NCBI RefSeq assembly: GCF_014645795.1
Contig: NZ_BMMK01000014.1
Coordinates: forward strand, 102,184-166,183
Origin: Longimycelium tulufanense
GTDB lineage: Bacteria > Actinomycetota > Actinomycetes > Mycobacteriales > Pseudonocardiaceae
Direction: 5' to 3'
Length of the DNA: 64,000 nt
Positions 8,633 to 16,130 of this stretch are shown piece by piece (position 1 is the stretch's first letter; every line of letters starts with the position of its first letter). A program made the position numbers and the translations under genes. The notes below the pieces were generated by a model, which had not been told where the DNA came from, ran no database searches, and was given only the letters and a program-made list of their open reading frames with translations.

Positions 8633-8962
8633 ATGGCGGTGCCGATTCGACCCGTGATCGTCGCTGTCGCGCTCGGTGCGGTTGCTCTGGCGCTGGTGGC
8701 CAGTCCCCGAGACGGGAAGCAGAACGAGCCGAACCCGGTCAGTCCGGCTTCGGAACGCAACCAGTGCGAGTTCCGCGTCACCGCCGACCTCCTCAACGTC
8801 CGCTCCGGGCCGGGCACGGGCGAGCGGGTGGTCGACACGCTGCGGAACAACATGCTGGTCGCGGCCACCGACCAGACGGAGCGGGGCTTCCGCAAGCTCT
8901 CCGAGGGGCGGTGGGCCTCCGAGAAGTTCCTGCGGGCGGCCCCCGGGAACGCCTGTCGTTGA
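8633..8962 (+). CDS. Membrane-anchored SH3-domain protein
   Basis: This 109-residue protein has one N-terminal hydrophobic segment (about residues 6-22, VIVAVALGAVALALVAS), then a short linker. A bacterial SH3 domain spans about 40-100, with FRVTADLLNVRSGPGTGERVVDTL and a late GRWASEKFL. Such SH3b modules bind peptidoglycan or act as targeting modules for exported proteins. The ATG at 8633 was chosen because GGGAGG lies upstream and the segment after it is a proper membrane anchor; an in-frame upstream start would add an unlikely leader. It is likely anchored on the outer face of the membrane. Its partner is not evident from the neighbours. Confidence 0.8.
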   Translation: MAVPIRPVIVAVALGAVALALVASPRDGKQNEPNPVSPASERNQCEFRVTADLLNVRSGPGTGERVVDTLRNNMLVAATDQTERGFRKLSEGRWASEKFLRAAPGNACR

Positions 8963-8995
8963 TCGTGTGCTCGCTGGCCGGCTGATGGGCGTTGC

Positions 8996-9355
8996 TCATC
9001 GGGCGCGGTGGTCGGACAACAGCGGCTCGAAGCGGCGGTAGGCGTCGTAGTTGCGGAAGTGGCGGGCGTAGACCTCGACCACGTCCTCGCCGGGGTGGCC
9101 GCCGCGGACGCTGTCGTCGAGCACCGGGCTGACGTCGACGACGTGGCGCAGGACGAGGCGGATGGTCTCGCCCGTCTCGTTGCGGTAGCTGGTCTCCTGC
9201 GCACGGCCGTAGCGGGTGGCCTTGCGCCCGGCCTGTTCGGCTGAGGCGGCGCGGACCAGCACGAACGTCTCCTCGTACAGCGGTCGGCGGCGGGGCGCGT
9301 CGGAGGTGGCTTCGTAGACGAGCACGGCAACGTAGCGATTCCAGACGACGGTCAT
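8996..9355 (-). CDS. DUF4288 protein
   Basis: This protein of about 119 residues begins MTVVWNRYVAVLVYEATSD and includes LYEETFVLVRAASAEQAGRKAT, a layout recognisable as DUF4288, a small cytosolic family of unknown function found widely in bacteria. No catalytic motif is visible. The ATG at 9355 gives the usual family N-terminus; upstream in-frame GTG codons exist but add a Pro/Arg-rich stretch. It is divergently placed from xthA, 78 bases away, so they share a promoter region. A role cannot be assigned. Confidence 0.7.
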   Translation of the reverse strand: MTVVWNRYVAVLVYEATSDAPRRRPLYEETFVLVRAASAEQAGRKATRYGRAQETSYRNETGETIRLVLRHVVDVSPVLDDSVRGGHPGEDVVEVYARHFRNYDAYRRFEPLLSDHRAR

Positions 9356-9433
9356 CGTGGGCACCGTCTCAGACCGCGGCGCACCGGTGCGCGGGATTGG
9401 CGACCTTGTCACCACTTGTGATTACGTTCGGGC

Positions 9434-10240
9434 GTGCTGACCGTGTCGACCGTGAACGTCAACGGCCTCCGGGCTGCCGCCAAGAAGGGGTACCTCGAGT
9501 GGCTGGCCGGCACCGCGGCCGGCGTGGTGTGCCTGCAGGAGACCAGGTGCGAACCGGACGAGCTGGCCGCGGAGCTGCGTGACCCCGAGGGGTGGCACGC
9601 GGTGCATGCGCGGTCGGAGATCAAGGGGCGCAACGGGGTGGCGATCCTGACCCGGCAGGCGCCGGAGGCGGTGCGGATCGGGTTCGGTGAGACCGAGTTC
9701 GACCACAGCGGGCGGTACGTGGAGGTCGACCTGCCCGGGTTGACGGTCGGCAGCCTGTACCTGCCCAGCGGGGACGTGGGCACCGCGCGGCAGGAGGAGA
9801 AGGAGCGGTTCATGGCCGCGTTCCTGCCCTACCTGGTGGAGCGGCGGGAGAAGGGCGCGGCCGAGGGACGCGAGGTGCTCGTCTGCGGGGACTGGAACAT
9901 CGCGCACCGGGAGATCGACCTGAAGGCGTGGAAGGCCAACCGGAAGAACTCCGGGTTCCTGCCGGAGGAGCGGGCCTGGATGGACCGGGTGTTCGGGGAG
10001 GCCGGGTACGTGGACGTGCTGCGGCGGTTGAACCCCGAGGGACCGGGGCCGTACACGTGGTGGTCCTACCGGGGGCGGGCGTTCGACAACGACGCGGGTT
10101 GGCGGATCGACTACCAGGCCGCTACTCCTGGCTTGGCCGAGCGTGCGACCACGGCGGTGGTCGAGCGCGCGCCATCCTATGACACCCGGTGGTCGGACCA
10201 CGCGCCGTTGACCATCACGTTCGACTGGCCTGCTTTCTGA
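9434..10240 (+). CDS. xthA: Exodeoxyribonuclease III / AP endonuclease
   Basis: This 268-residue enzyme of the exonuclease III family repairs abasic sites in DNA. Signature motifs are VNVNGLRAA (N-terminal), LQETRCEPDEL (metal-binding Glu), CGDWNIAH (catalytic Asp/Asn) and the C-terminal DWRID-like GWRIDYQ followed by SDHAPLTITFDW (catalytic Asp-His). The GTG at 9434 gives the normal family start. The gene looks intact and complete. Its 3' end (from about 10091) is repeated twice downstream in divergent form, at 11922-12077 and 13181-13332, marking this locus as an insertion or exchange point. Confidence 0.95.
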   Translation: MLTVSTVNVNGLRAAAKKGYLEWLAGTAAGVVCLQETRCEPDELAAELRDPEGWHAVHARSEIKGRNGVAILTRQAPEAVRIGFGETEFDHSGRYVEVDLPGLTVGSLYLPSGDVGTARQEEKERFMAAFLPYLVERREKGAAEGREVLVCGDWNIAHREIDLKAWKANRKNSGFLPEERAWMDRVFGEAGYVDVLRRLNPEGPGPYTWWSYRGRAFDNDAGWRIDYQAATPGLAERATTAVVERAPSYDTRWSDHAPLTITFDWPAF

Positions 10241-10540
10241 ACACCTGACCTTGCCTTCGCGGAGCCGGCTCGCCCACAGACCGCTGCGGTCGGGAAAGGT
10301 GATCGTCCTTCGTCTCATGACACAAGATGATCAAAGCCGGTCAGGCCCGTGCCCCATTGGGCTCTCACTAGCAATAACACGACCCATCTCCAAGTGCTTG
10401 CTTGCGGGAGCAATAGTATCTTGAGGGCAATTTGAATATGTTTCACAAAAAGATATACTTTTTGTAACGAAGTAATGTCAATATGATTACGTGATCCACG
10501 TCGATGTAAAATTAGTGTTGGCTTGGACGATCAAGTTTGC
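10241..10540. other. Intergenic region with falling GC content
   Basis: The first part is GC-rich. From about 10370 the sequence turns visibly AT-rich (runs such as AAAAAGATATAC), matching the low-GC gene that follows. No gene is seen. The promoter of the following gene should lie in 10430-10530, but no convincing -35/-10 pair was found. Confidence 0.5.
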
Positions 10541-11689
10541 ATGAACGTCGGCAGAGATGACCTCACTCCCCCCGAGTCCAAAGTTTCACCAAGCCGCGGC
10601 CAATTCCGGCGGGAACTTATCTGGGTTGGGCCGGCGCTGCTGGCAACTGCGATTGTGACGGCCTTCCTTATCCTGCTGCCTGATGGCGCTTCGGAACTTG
10701 CGGCGATCTTCGGCGTGGCAATAGCTGCCGTAGGCTTGATCGTAGCAATTCTACCGATTCGTTTGAGCCTTTCCGGTGATCCCGATGCGCAACCGGGGTC
10801 GCGTCGTTGGCGGCTGTGGGTTCCATGGACTGCTGCAGGTATTGTTGTTCCGGCCGTCCTGATTGCGTCCTTCTGGGTCATTCCTCAGCTGGGAGATGGC
10901 GAGCCAGACCCGTCGGAGTACCTGAAGGGCCGCGTCGCCATCGGGATAAACGGTAAGATCCCTGGCTGGAGCATGCAAGATGGCAAGTCGTCGTTCAGCG
11001 GATTTGATGTAGAACTCGGTAAGTTTCTGGGGACGGAACTTGGCTTTGAACCACACTTTGTTACCATGGATCCTGGGCAACGCGATGAGGCCCTGCCTGA
11101 TAGGAAGACGGGGCGGCAGGGAACCGTCAAACTTGTCATTTCTAACTATTCCATAACGGACAAGCGTAAAGAAATTGTGGATTTTTCTGGGCCATATTTC
11201 TATGACAGGGCCGGCTTATTAGTTTCGTGGAACAAGGCTCAATCTCGGCTGGGTGAGCGAAAAGTCATATGCATGACCAGGGGAACTACCGCGATAGATC
11301 TCTCGGATATATTGATGCTGGCGGAACTTGAAAGTGAGAGTAATGATCCAAACTTGGACAAGTGCATGCAGAGGCTCTTCAATCGAAAGGATCCCGTTAT
11401 AGGAGTAATGACGGATCACGTCATTTTGGATGCGTACAGAGGGAGTGAGCCAAGTAAATATTCAGATCTGGACCTGCTCGAGATCAAGCCGGGTCTGGCT
11501 GGGGTGGAGAAGTATGGAATCGGGTTGCCGAACCATAGCCCCAACCTGTGCAAGAAGATCAATGCGGCTTTGGATAAGTTTATCAACCAGCATTGGAATG
11601 ATTTCTTCTATCAGGAGCTCAAGAAGTTGGGTATTGGTCGTGAGGATCATCGTCCGGGGAGTGTTGACTATGACAATTGCGAAGAATGA
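10541..11689 (+). CDS. Membrane-tethered family-3 solute-binding-domain protein (foreign-looking)
   Basis: This 382-residue protein has three predicted membrane segments in its first 120 residues (around ALLATAIVTAFLILL, IFGVAIAAVGLIVAILPI and GIVVPAVLIASFWVI). A periplasmic-type solute-binding domain follows (about 130-375): GRVAIGINGKIPGWS, FSGFDVELGKFLG, IDFSGPYFYD-like IVDFSGPYFYDRAGLL and GIGLPNHSPNLCKKIN. The domain matches the amino-acid-binding SBP_bac_3 family, but no ABC transporter genes are adjacent. The ATG at 10541 was chosen; a TTG six codons upstream is also possible. GC content is far lower than in neighbouring genes (one 60-base line is about 42 percent), suggesting transfer. 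It lies between xthA and the first xthA remnant. A sensory or receptor-like role is possible but unproven. Confidence 0.8.
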   Translation: MNVGRDDLTPPESKVSPSRGQFRRELIWVGPALLATAIVTAFLILLPDGASELAAIFGVAIAAVGLIVAILPIRLSLSGDPDAQPGSRRWRLWVPWTAAGIVVPAVLIASFWVIPQLGDGEPDPSEYLKGRVAIGINGKIPGWSMQDGKSSFSGFDVELGKFLGTELGFEPHFVTMDPGQRDEALPDRKTGRQGTVKLVISNYSITDKRKEIVDFSGPYFYDRAGLLVSWNKAQSRLGERKVICMTRGTTAIDLSDILMLAELESESNDPNLDKCMQRLFNRKDPVIGVMTDHVILDAYRGSEPSKYSDLDLLEIKPGLAGVEKYGIGLPNHSPNLCKKINAALDKFINQHWNDFFYQELKKLGIGREDHRPGSVDYDNCEE

Positions 11690-11759
11690 GGTTGGGCTTC
11701 TTGGAAAATTCGCATAGGAGTCGCTGACTTATCGATGGTGTGTGATCTCCGTACGTGTG

Positions 11760-11785
11760 GTGGGGCTGGCCTGGGCCAGCCCCAC
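11760..11785 (+). terminator. Hairpin after the solute-binding gene
   Basis: GTGGGGCTGG (11760-11769) and CCAGCCCCAC (11776-11785) form a perfect 10-bp stem with a 6-base loop, 70 bases after the stop of the upstream gene. It fits a transcription terminator at the end of the inserted gene. Confidence 0.7.
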
Positions 11786-11921
11786 GAAACCTTCCGCTGG
11801 ACACGAGCACGCCACCCAGCCCAAGAGTTCCCGCCTGGTTGCGTGGCTGGTGGACAAGGCCGCGATGCGAGGAATCGGATTGCCCGAGTTGACCAACAGA
11901 CATGCTGGTCCGGGTTGGGTC

Positions 11922-12077
11922 GACGACGCGGGTTGGCGGATCGACCTGGTTTGTACAACAGAGGGTATTGCACGCCGAGCGGTGTCCGGCGTGGTGGAGC
12001 GCCCAGCCTCCTACCAGGAGCGATGGTCTGACCACGCGCCGTTGACGGTCACGTTCGACTGGCCAGAGTCGGGCTGA
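11922..12077 (+). pseudogene. xthA 3'-end remnant 1
   Basis: An open frame encodes DDAGWRIDL and ends ERWSDHAPLTVTFDW before a stop, which is the last fifty or so residues of exonuclease III. It is homologous to the end of the intact xthA (10091-10240) but clearly diverged. The final block, corresponding to 10196-10228 of xthA, differs at only two of 33 bases. No upstream xthA coding sequence is present, so this is a 3' fragment. Its divergence argues against a recent tandem duplication and for a piece brought in from another lineage. Confidence 0.85.
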
Positions 12078-12182
12078 CGTCCGTCGGCAGCCTGCCGGGG
12101 TCTCGTGCCCGGCTCCTTGCTAGGCCTGGTCCCCGAGCCGAACGCGAGCAGTGCGCCAGACTCTGCGCCGAGACCGCACTGA

Positions 12183-12608
12183 GGTCCACCGGCATCCCAC
12201 GGTGCGCCGAGTGCCGCCGTCAGCTACGCCGCGCGAGGGAAGATCAACTGGGGCACCGAGTGGCGGCTGCATTGTGCCCCCGACATCGCCAGCCCGGGTG
12301 AAACGAATCCCGCAAATACTGTCAACCTAGTCATTGCTGGAGTAGTGAACTCCTCCATCTTGCGTAAAAACTACGGCCCAGGCGAGAAGCTCTTGATTGT
12401 GGTTCGACCCCGGGTGTACGACGAAGACGGGAGGAAATGTCGTGTCGTGGAATCAGCCTCCCAATACTTGGTGCACACGTTTGCCAGAAAAGGATGGACT
12501 AGTGAGACGACTGATTCGATTACCACTGCTGCTGACCACCGCTCTGGGACTGTTCGTCGGGCTCAGCGTTCCCACCCAGGCCGCCGAACTGGCGCGCGTG
12601 CGCGGTGA
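12183..12608 (+). other. Coding-like open frame without a clear start
   Basis: After an in-frame stop at 12180, an open frame continues to 12608. Its translation is unusually protein-like, with no start except a GTG at 12345: INWGTEWRLHCAPDIASPG, then NSSILRKNYGPGEKLLIVV and YDEDGRKCRVV. The end overlaps the signal-peptide gene at 12502 in another frame. It may be the decayed end of a gene whose start was lost in the xthA rearrangements. No family was recognised. It could also be chance. Confidence 0.3.
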
Positions 12609-12933
12609 TGTCTGTCGTGGGGGCGTGTGTGGCAGCGCGACTTTCAACTTCACCGGGATATACCAGCTGACCAACGTCAGCCTGTCCGTGAAGGACAGTA
12701 AGTGCGACAGTCACGACGTCTACATTCAGTTGCTGGTCTATAAAAACACGGGCAAGGTATACACAACCAAGCGGCGGAACAGCAAGGGCTGCCGCGGCGG
12801 ATACAAGGCCTGGCACGGGCGCTCCTTCAGCACCAACGACTACATCAAGGGTGTGCGCGTGCGGGGGTGTGTGGATGACCCCGGTCGCGACACCTGCTAC
12901 CACTCGCGGTATCTGGACAACCCGAACACCTAA
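12502..12933 (+). CDS. Small secreted Cys-containing protein
   Basis: This 143-residue protein begins with a Sec signal peptide (VRRLIRLPLLLTTALGLFVG, cleavage likely after TQAA). The mature part is about 115 residues with six or more cysteines (DVCRGGVCG, SKCDSHD, SKGCRGGY, GCVDDPGRDTCYHSRYLD), probably forming disulfides outside the cell. The GTG at 12502 follows AAAAGGATGG at normal distance. No family name can be given; the aromatic/Cys pattern resembles other small exported actinobacterial proteins. It is the cargo between the first and second xthA remnants. Its function is unknown and may involve interaction with neighbours or hosts. Confidence 0.75.
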   Translation: MRRLIRLPLLLTTALGLFVGLSVPTQAAELARVRGDVCRGGVCGSATFNFTGIYQLTNVSLSVKDSKCDSHDVYIQLLVYKNTGKVYTTKRRNSKGCRGGYKAWHGRSFSTNDYIKGVRVRGCVDDPGRDTCYHSRYLDNPNT

Positions 12934-13180
12934 TTCAGGTGGACTGGCAGCGGAACAGGATCCTCCGTTAAGCCGGAGCGGGTTGCCGGGCACCGGACCG
13001 TTCCTGTGGTTGACACCCGGTCTCAGGCGGGCTGCGGCGAGACTGGTGGCGCGGAAGGGATTGCAGACGGAGTGTTCCTGCGCGCCACCAGTGTCCCGTA
13101 TCGCCGAAGAAACGTGGGAGATGGGTGCGAGCGCACCAGCGGGGTCGCGTAGGCCGCGGGCGGTTCCGCGATCGTGCAGG

Positions 13181-13332
13181 GGATCAGCTGGCGGATCGAC
13201 TACGTCGCGGCGACGGCGGGCATCGCGGAGAAGGCGGTGTCGTGCGCGGCCGAGCGGGCCGAGAGTTATGACGCCCGGTGGCCGGACCACGCGCCGTTGA
13301 CCATCACGTTCGACTGGGTCCGGTGTACCTGA
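13181..13332 (+). pseudogene. xthA 3'-end remnant 2
   Basis: The frame reads SWRIDYVAATAGIAEKAV and ends RWPDHAPLTITFDW, then VRCT and a stop, again the C-terminus of exonuclease III. A 35-base block (13283-13317) is identical to 10194-10228 in the intact xthA, while the rest is diverged. Upstream xthA sequence is absent. This is the third copy of the gene end in 3.3 kb. Confidence 0.85.
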
Positions 13333-13359
13333 TCACGCGTTCCGGCGCGTGGCCCCGTT

Positions 13360-13709
13360 GTGGAACAGACGGCGGTGCCGGAGGTGACGCGCCTGCTCGA
13401 ACTGTTTGACAGGGCGGGCCGGTCGTCGTCCCGGCGGGTTCGGTGCTCGTGCCGGAGCTGACCGCGGTGCTCACGAATGGGTGATTCGGCGGCGACTGTC
13501 GCCCTGTTGCGGTACATCGAGCTTCGCGACATATCAAAGTTTCTGATTTGGTTCCGGGGCGGCTGCACCGGGCGGTACTGCACCAATTGGCCGACCGCAC
13601 GCTGCCGGACATGTCCGAGATGCGCGTCACATTTGGTGCGAAAAGGGATGTTCTGCGCAGGAATCCCTTCCCGCCGGTGGCGGTCAGGGCAATTCGCATG
13701 ACTCGATGA
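13360..13709 (+). pseudogene. Multiply frameshifted gene remnant, family unknown
   Basis: Protein-like segments follow each other in changing frames: VPEVTRLLELFDRAG, then PVVVPAGSVLVPELTAVL, then DSAATVALLRYIELRD, then LVPGRLHRAVLHQLADRT and SEMRVTFGAKRDVLRRNPF, ending at a TGA at 13707-13709. At least three frame changes would be needed to join them into one protein of about 115 residues. This is best read as a decayed gene lying just after the second xthA remnant. The family was not recognised. Confidence 0.45.
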
Positions 13710-13904
13710 TCCTGGGGAAGTCGTACCGGGTGCGGCATCCGGTGGATGTATCCGGTGCGCCATGGGTCTCACAACGAGAGCATGATTTTTTCGGCCGGGT
13801 GGAGCTGTTGGCACGGCTTCCCGTTACGGCAGGGTGAAGATCGCAAGCAGCTGGTGGGGACCAAATCCACGCCACTGTCACTTCGCGACGCAGGGGAGAT
13901 GAGT

Positions 13905-14279
13905 ATGTCTGCCAAGCGAGGCGGTCGAATTTCCACCATCGCGGTCGGTATCGCCCTTTCCGGTGCCATGGCGCTGGGGCTCGCCCCGGCCGCGACCGCG
14001 GCGAGCCCGGGGCTCGACTCCGCGGCTACGTCGGGCACGAGCCTCGGGGCGGAGTTCCTCGTCGGGGGCACCGCACCCAATTGCATCCAGGCCAGGCAAA
14101 AGAAGGGCATCACCTCCACAACGGTGTATGTCACGAACCGGTGCAAGCGGCACTACAAGATCAAGCTGATCATGAGCCGCGGTAGGGACAGCCGGTGTTT
14201 CCGCATTGCACCGCGACAGACCCGCTCGCACAAGTCCTATGGCACCCGACCGACCCTGAGCCGGATCGATCGGTGCTGA
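13905..14279 (+). CDS. Small secreted basic protein
   Basis: This 124-residue protein has a twin-Arg-free Sec signal peptide (STIAVGIALSGAMALGLAP, cleavage after TAA). The mature part is basic, about 90 residues, with cysteines in NCIQARQKKG, NRCKRHYKIKLIMSR, DSRCFRIAP and a C-terminal Cys. The alternating beta-strand look with CxxxxxV.V.N.C resembles small exported beta-rich proteins of streptomycetes, but no family name is certain. The ATG at 13905 was preferred over the ATG at 13899 because GGGGAG is too close to the earlier one. It lies 300 bases before the ATP-grasp ligase and after the decayed remnant. Confidence 0.7.
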   Translation: MSAKRGGRISTIAVGIALSGAMALGLAPAATAASPGLDSAATSGTSLGAEFLVGGTAPNCIQARQKKGITSTTVYVTNRCKRHYKIKLIMSRGRDSRCFRIAPRQTRSHKSYGTRPTLSRIDRC

Positions 14280-14465
14280 CTCACGGCGGTTCGTGTTGAT
14301 CGGAACGGACGTGCCCGCGGCGCCCGGGTGCGTTCGTTTCATTTTCAACCATGATGTGATCAGGGTTTTCCGCGCGGGGAGCGTACCGGAACGACGGCCG
14401 TATCGCTTCACGAAAAGCACAGGGCGCGGCCTACGTTGGCTCGACACAGCCGGTTTCGGGGAATC

Positions 14466-14591
14466 ATGGATTCGCGTGGCGGCGTACTCCTACTTTGGAG
14501 CGACTTTCCCTGCGCTGCCTGGTCGGAACTGGGACATTGTCGGGGTAGCAGCCGGTGCGGCCGTGGGGCCGCCAGACGTCAGGATCAGTGA
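14466..14591 (+). CDS. Possible 41-residue peptide ORF before the ATP-grasp ligase
   Basis: An ATG at 14466, with GGGGA just upstream, opens a 41-codon frame (MDSRGGVLLLWSDFPCAAW, then a Cys/Arg-rich tail ending RRQDQ) whose TGA at 14589-14591 lies two bases before the ATG of the ligase gene. The tight spacing suggests translational coupling. Peptide ligases of the PGM1 type can act on ribosomally made peptides, so this could be a precursor or a leader. Codon use is not strongly coding-like, and the ORF may be fortuitous. Confidence 0.3.
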   Translation: MDSRGGVLLLWSDFPCAAWSELGHCRGSSRCGRGAARRQDQ

Positions 14592-14593
14592 CG

Positions 14594-15955
14594 ATGACGA
14601 CTCCGCCGGGCGCAACGAGTCTGCTGGTGCGGGATACGCCCCTGATCATCCTCGCCAACTTCGTCTCCGAGGTGACGGCAAGCCTGCAGGCACGCGAGGT
14701 GATGCTGCGGGGGATGGTGCAGGCCCCGCGCAAGATCTGGCTCACTCGACCGGGCGACGTGGTGGTGACCCCGGTCCCGGTCAGTGACGCATTCCGGTCC
14801 TATGCCTGCGAGCTGCTGGGCTTCGACCCTGCCATGCTCGACGTCGTGACGGTGCCGACGGACCCGGCCACGACGCTGTCCGAGGCGGTCCACCGTGCGG
14901 GGCTGGTCGACCCGCTGCGGGACCTCATCGCGGACCGGCCCGGTGTCGCGTTGCTTCCCACCACCCTCGACCGTGCGGCGGTGGGACTGGCCGCCGAACT
15001 CGGGGTGCTGGTCCACCCGTACGGACCCGCCGGTGTCCCGGACAGCGCTTTGGAGGTGGCCCGTCGGCTCAACACCAAGGCCGGTTTCCGTGAGCTCGCC
15101 CGGAAACTCGGGGTCCGCGTTCCCGACGGCCGGTTCTGCACCGGCGGGACCGAGCTCGCGGACGTGGTGCGTGAGCTGCTCGGCGACCATCCGCGCGTGG
15201 CGGTCAAGCCGAACCGCTCGGCCGGGGGCGAGGGGTTTCGGGTGCTTTCCCGGACGGACCTGCCCGACCTGGACGCCAGCCTCACCGCGTGTGCGGCTGC
15301 TGCGGGGATGGCGCCGGAGGGTTGGGTGGTGGAGGAGCATGTCGACTTCATCCGGGACGTGAGCGTGCAACTGGAGGTCGAGGGCGGCGGGCTTCGGGTG
15401 CTATTCAGCGGTGAAATGCGGACCACGGACGGCTCTTTCTGCGGTTACCGGGCACCCCTGCATGACGTCCCGCGCCAGACACGGCGTGAGTTGGAGCAGG
15501 GCGGTCTCGCGTTCGGCGCCTACCTGGCCGAACGGGGCTACCTCGGCCCCTTCGACATCGACGCCGGCCTCACCGCCGACGGAACGCTGTACGCCACCGA
15601 GAGCAACGTCCGACACACCGCCACCTCGACACCCGCGGCCCTGGTCCACCGGCTTCTCCCACCCAGCTACCCCGGTACCCCCACCTGGCTGGTCGGCTGT
15701 CGCCCCGCCACTGTGCGTCACGACTTCGCCCAGGCCCTACGACTCCTTCAACGGGCACACCTCGCGTACGACCCGTACCGCGTGGAGGGGGTCGTGCTCC
15801 ACACCGGAGCACCCGCCGACGACAACACCTGGCGCTACACCATCATCGGCCCGGACCGCACCCGGGTGGAACAGATCGACACCGAACTGACCGACGTGCT
15901 GAAGATGGGCCACGGTAGTGGCGGCTTTCCGCGCCGCTATTCGCTGAGCAGGTGA
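14594..15955 (+). CDS. PGM1-like ATP-grasp peptide ligase
   Basis: This 453-residue protein has a pre-ATP-grasp domain (about 1-190) and an ATP-grasp domain. In the latter RVAVKPNRSAGGEGF carries the ATP-binding Lys, GWVVEEHVDFIRDVSVQ forms the adenine-binding segment, and DIDAGLTADG with LYATESNVRHT supplies the metal ligands. The arrangement matches peptide ligase PGM1-related proteins, known from pheganomycin biosynthesis, where an amino acid is joined by an amide bond to a peptide using ATP. The ATG at 14594 follows AGGATC. No other biosynthetic genes are adjacent, so it is an orphan ligase; partners could be the small ORF just before it or the exported protein at 13905. Substrates are unknown. 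Confidence 0.85.
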   Translation: MTTPPGATSLLVRDTPLIILANFVSEVTASLQAREVMLRGMVQAPRKIWLTRPGDVVVTPVPVSDAFRSYACELLGFDPAMLDVVTVPTDPATTLSEAVHRAGLVDPLRDLIADRPGVALLPTTLDRAAVGLAAELGVLVHPYGPAGVPDSALEVARRLNTKAGFRELARKLGVRVPDGRFCTGGTELADVVRELLGDHPRVAVKPNRSAGGEGFRVLSRTDLPDLDASLTACAAAAGMAPEGWVVEEHVDFIRDVSVQLEVEGGGLRVLFSGEMRTTDGSFCGYRAPLHDVPRQTRRELEQGGLAFGAYLAERGYLGPFDIDAGLTADGTLYATESNVRHTATSTPAALVHRLLPPSYPGTPTWLVGCRPATVRHDFAQALRLLQRAHLAYDPYRVEGVVLHTGAPADDNTWRYTIIGPDRTRVEQIDTELTDVLKMGHGSGGFPRRYSLSR

Positions 15956-16064
15956 CTGCTACCGAGTCGGCTCTCGGGGTCAGGCGCGAGATCTCCGCGT
16001 GAGATCCGGCCGCACCGTGCGCTTTTCGTTATCCGGATCTCGGGGTGACGTCGCTAGCATGGAG

Positions 16065-16107
16065 GTCGGCCGGTTCGACACGGGTCCAGCGCGTCGAACC
16101 GGCCGAC
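16065..16107. terminator. Bidirectional terminator between ligase and lectin genes
   Basis: GTCGGCCGGTTCGAC (16065-16079) pairs perfectly with GTCGAACCGGCCGAC (16093-16107), a 15-bp stem with a 13-base loop between two convergent genes. Confidence 0.85.
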
Positions 16108-16130
16108 GTCTGTTCAGGGATGGCCATCAA

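Noticed and set aside
14293..14787. A 164-residue frame before and over the ATP-grasp gene start
   Set aside because: It overlaps the start of the ligase in another frame, has no domain and no ribosome-binding site.
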